A stretch of DNA of 5,912 nt, taken from Spirochaeta sp. (GTDB lineage: Bacteria > Spirochaetota > Spirochaetia > DSM-2461). Positions 5,573 to 5,912 of the stretch are shown here, piece after piece. Each line of letters opens with the position of its first letter. Position 1 is the stretch's first letter. The stretch lies in assembly GCA_030635565.1 (NCBI GenBank), contig DAOVYP010000157.1:1-5912 (forward strand). Direction: 5' to 3'. The translations under genes were made by a program, and so were the position numbers. The notes under the pieces are model-generated. The model was not told where the DNA came from. It searched no databases and saw only the letters and a program-made list of their open reading frames with translations.

Positions 5573-5912
5573 GAATCTGAAATCAGCAGTCGGCGGATTC
5601 GGCCCGGTTGAGCCCAGCTTTTCGTACCGGCACCGCCGAGTTTCCTGAGATAATCTTCGAGGTTCGGTGAACTGAATTCCTTTGCGGCTCTTTCCGCGGA
5701 CTCTTTGTCATCAAAGGGCAGATAGGCATGTAATGCCTGGTTGCCCTGCCAGAAACTCCCATTGGCGGAGCTGTAAAGTCTTGGTATGAAACGATTCCTG
5801 CCGTAGGATTCCCATGCGAGTTTCCACGGAGAGAATGCATAAGGACCCACACCGAGGAGGGCCCAGAATATTCCTTTGGCACCGTATCGTTTCAGCATGA
5901 CCCCTTTTCTCA
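5569..5912 (-). CDS. Possible C-terminal part of an adenine-specific DNA methyltransferase (partial at window edge)
   Basis: The minus-strand frame is open from the right edge to a TAA (5571-5569), which overlaps the stop of the barrel gene by 4 nt. An ATG at 5898 with AAGGGG upstream would give a 109-residue protein, but there is no in-frame stop between it and the edge, so the gene may run on. The segment GVGPYAFSPWKLAWE, followed by a beta-rich stretch, then AYLPFDDKESAERAAKEF and a closing GRIRRLLI, recalls the target-recognition/C-terminal region of Eco57I/TaqI-like N6-adenine methyltransferases, which often read FGVGxYxFAPWKV and then a D-S-EEA-type helix. This is similarity from memory, not a search result. 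No catalytic NPPY motif is visible because it would lie outside the window. If the ATG is real, this could instead be a small orphan protein or a decayed methyltransferase remnant. Confidence 0.45.
   Translation of the reverse strand, partial: RKGVMLKRYGAKGIFWALLGVGPYAFSPWKLAWESYGRNRFIPRLYSSANGSFWQGNQALHAYLPFDDKESAERAAKEFSSPNLEDYLRKLGGAGTKSWAQPGRIRRLLISDS

Noticed and set aside
5573..5620. Intrinsic terminator after the operon
   Set aside because: GAATC and GATTC can pair over about 5 bp, but there is no GC-rich stem followed by a T-run.

Overview
The window most likely comes from a spirochaete-like, double-membraned bacterium of moderate GC. This is an inference from the clpS-clpA-aat gene order, the Gram-negative-type export signals, and a TPR/beta-barrel surface protein of the kind common in Spirochaeta relatives. 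No marker gene in the window proves the taxonomy.

Layout, left to right. Positions 1-51 hold the last codons of a rightward gene. Positions 62-288 hold no convincing gene but form a large imperfect inverted repeat, with 17-bp ends matching at 16 of 17 positions and further nested matches. It sits exactly between two convergent stop codons. Leftward from 960 to 289 is an unknown exported protein with a proline-rich linker. A divergent intergenic region (961-1093) carries a good sigma70-type promoter for that gene, with a palindrome over its -10 and start site, and a second promoter for the rightward operon.

The rightward operon (1094-5572) is tightly packed: clpS, clpA (1-nt gap), aat (11-nt overlap) and a GTG-started outer-membrane-type protein (7-nt gap). 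The first three form an almost complete N-degron pathway. Aat adds Leu/Phe to N-terminal Lys/Arg, ClpS binds the resulting N-degron, and ClpA unfolds the substrate for ClpP, which is not in this window. The ClpA retains the IGF ClpP-docking tripeptide. Its linker between the two ATPase domains is about 38 residues longer than in E. coli, and the ClpS has Arg where E. coli has the gatekeeper Met40.

At the right edge a leftward reading frame converges on the operon, and the two stop codons overlap. It resembles the C-terminal part of an N6-adenine DNA methyltransferase, but that call rests on remembered family motifs only. The most unexplained items are the 227-bp palindromic element, the operator-like palindrome, and the co-transcription of an outer-membrane-type protein with N-degron genes.
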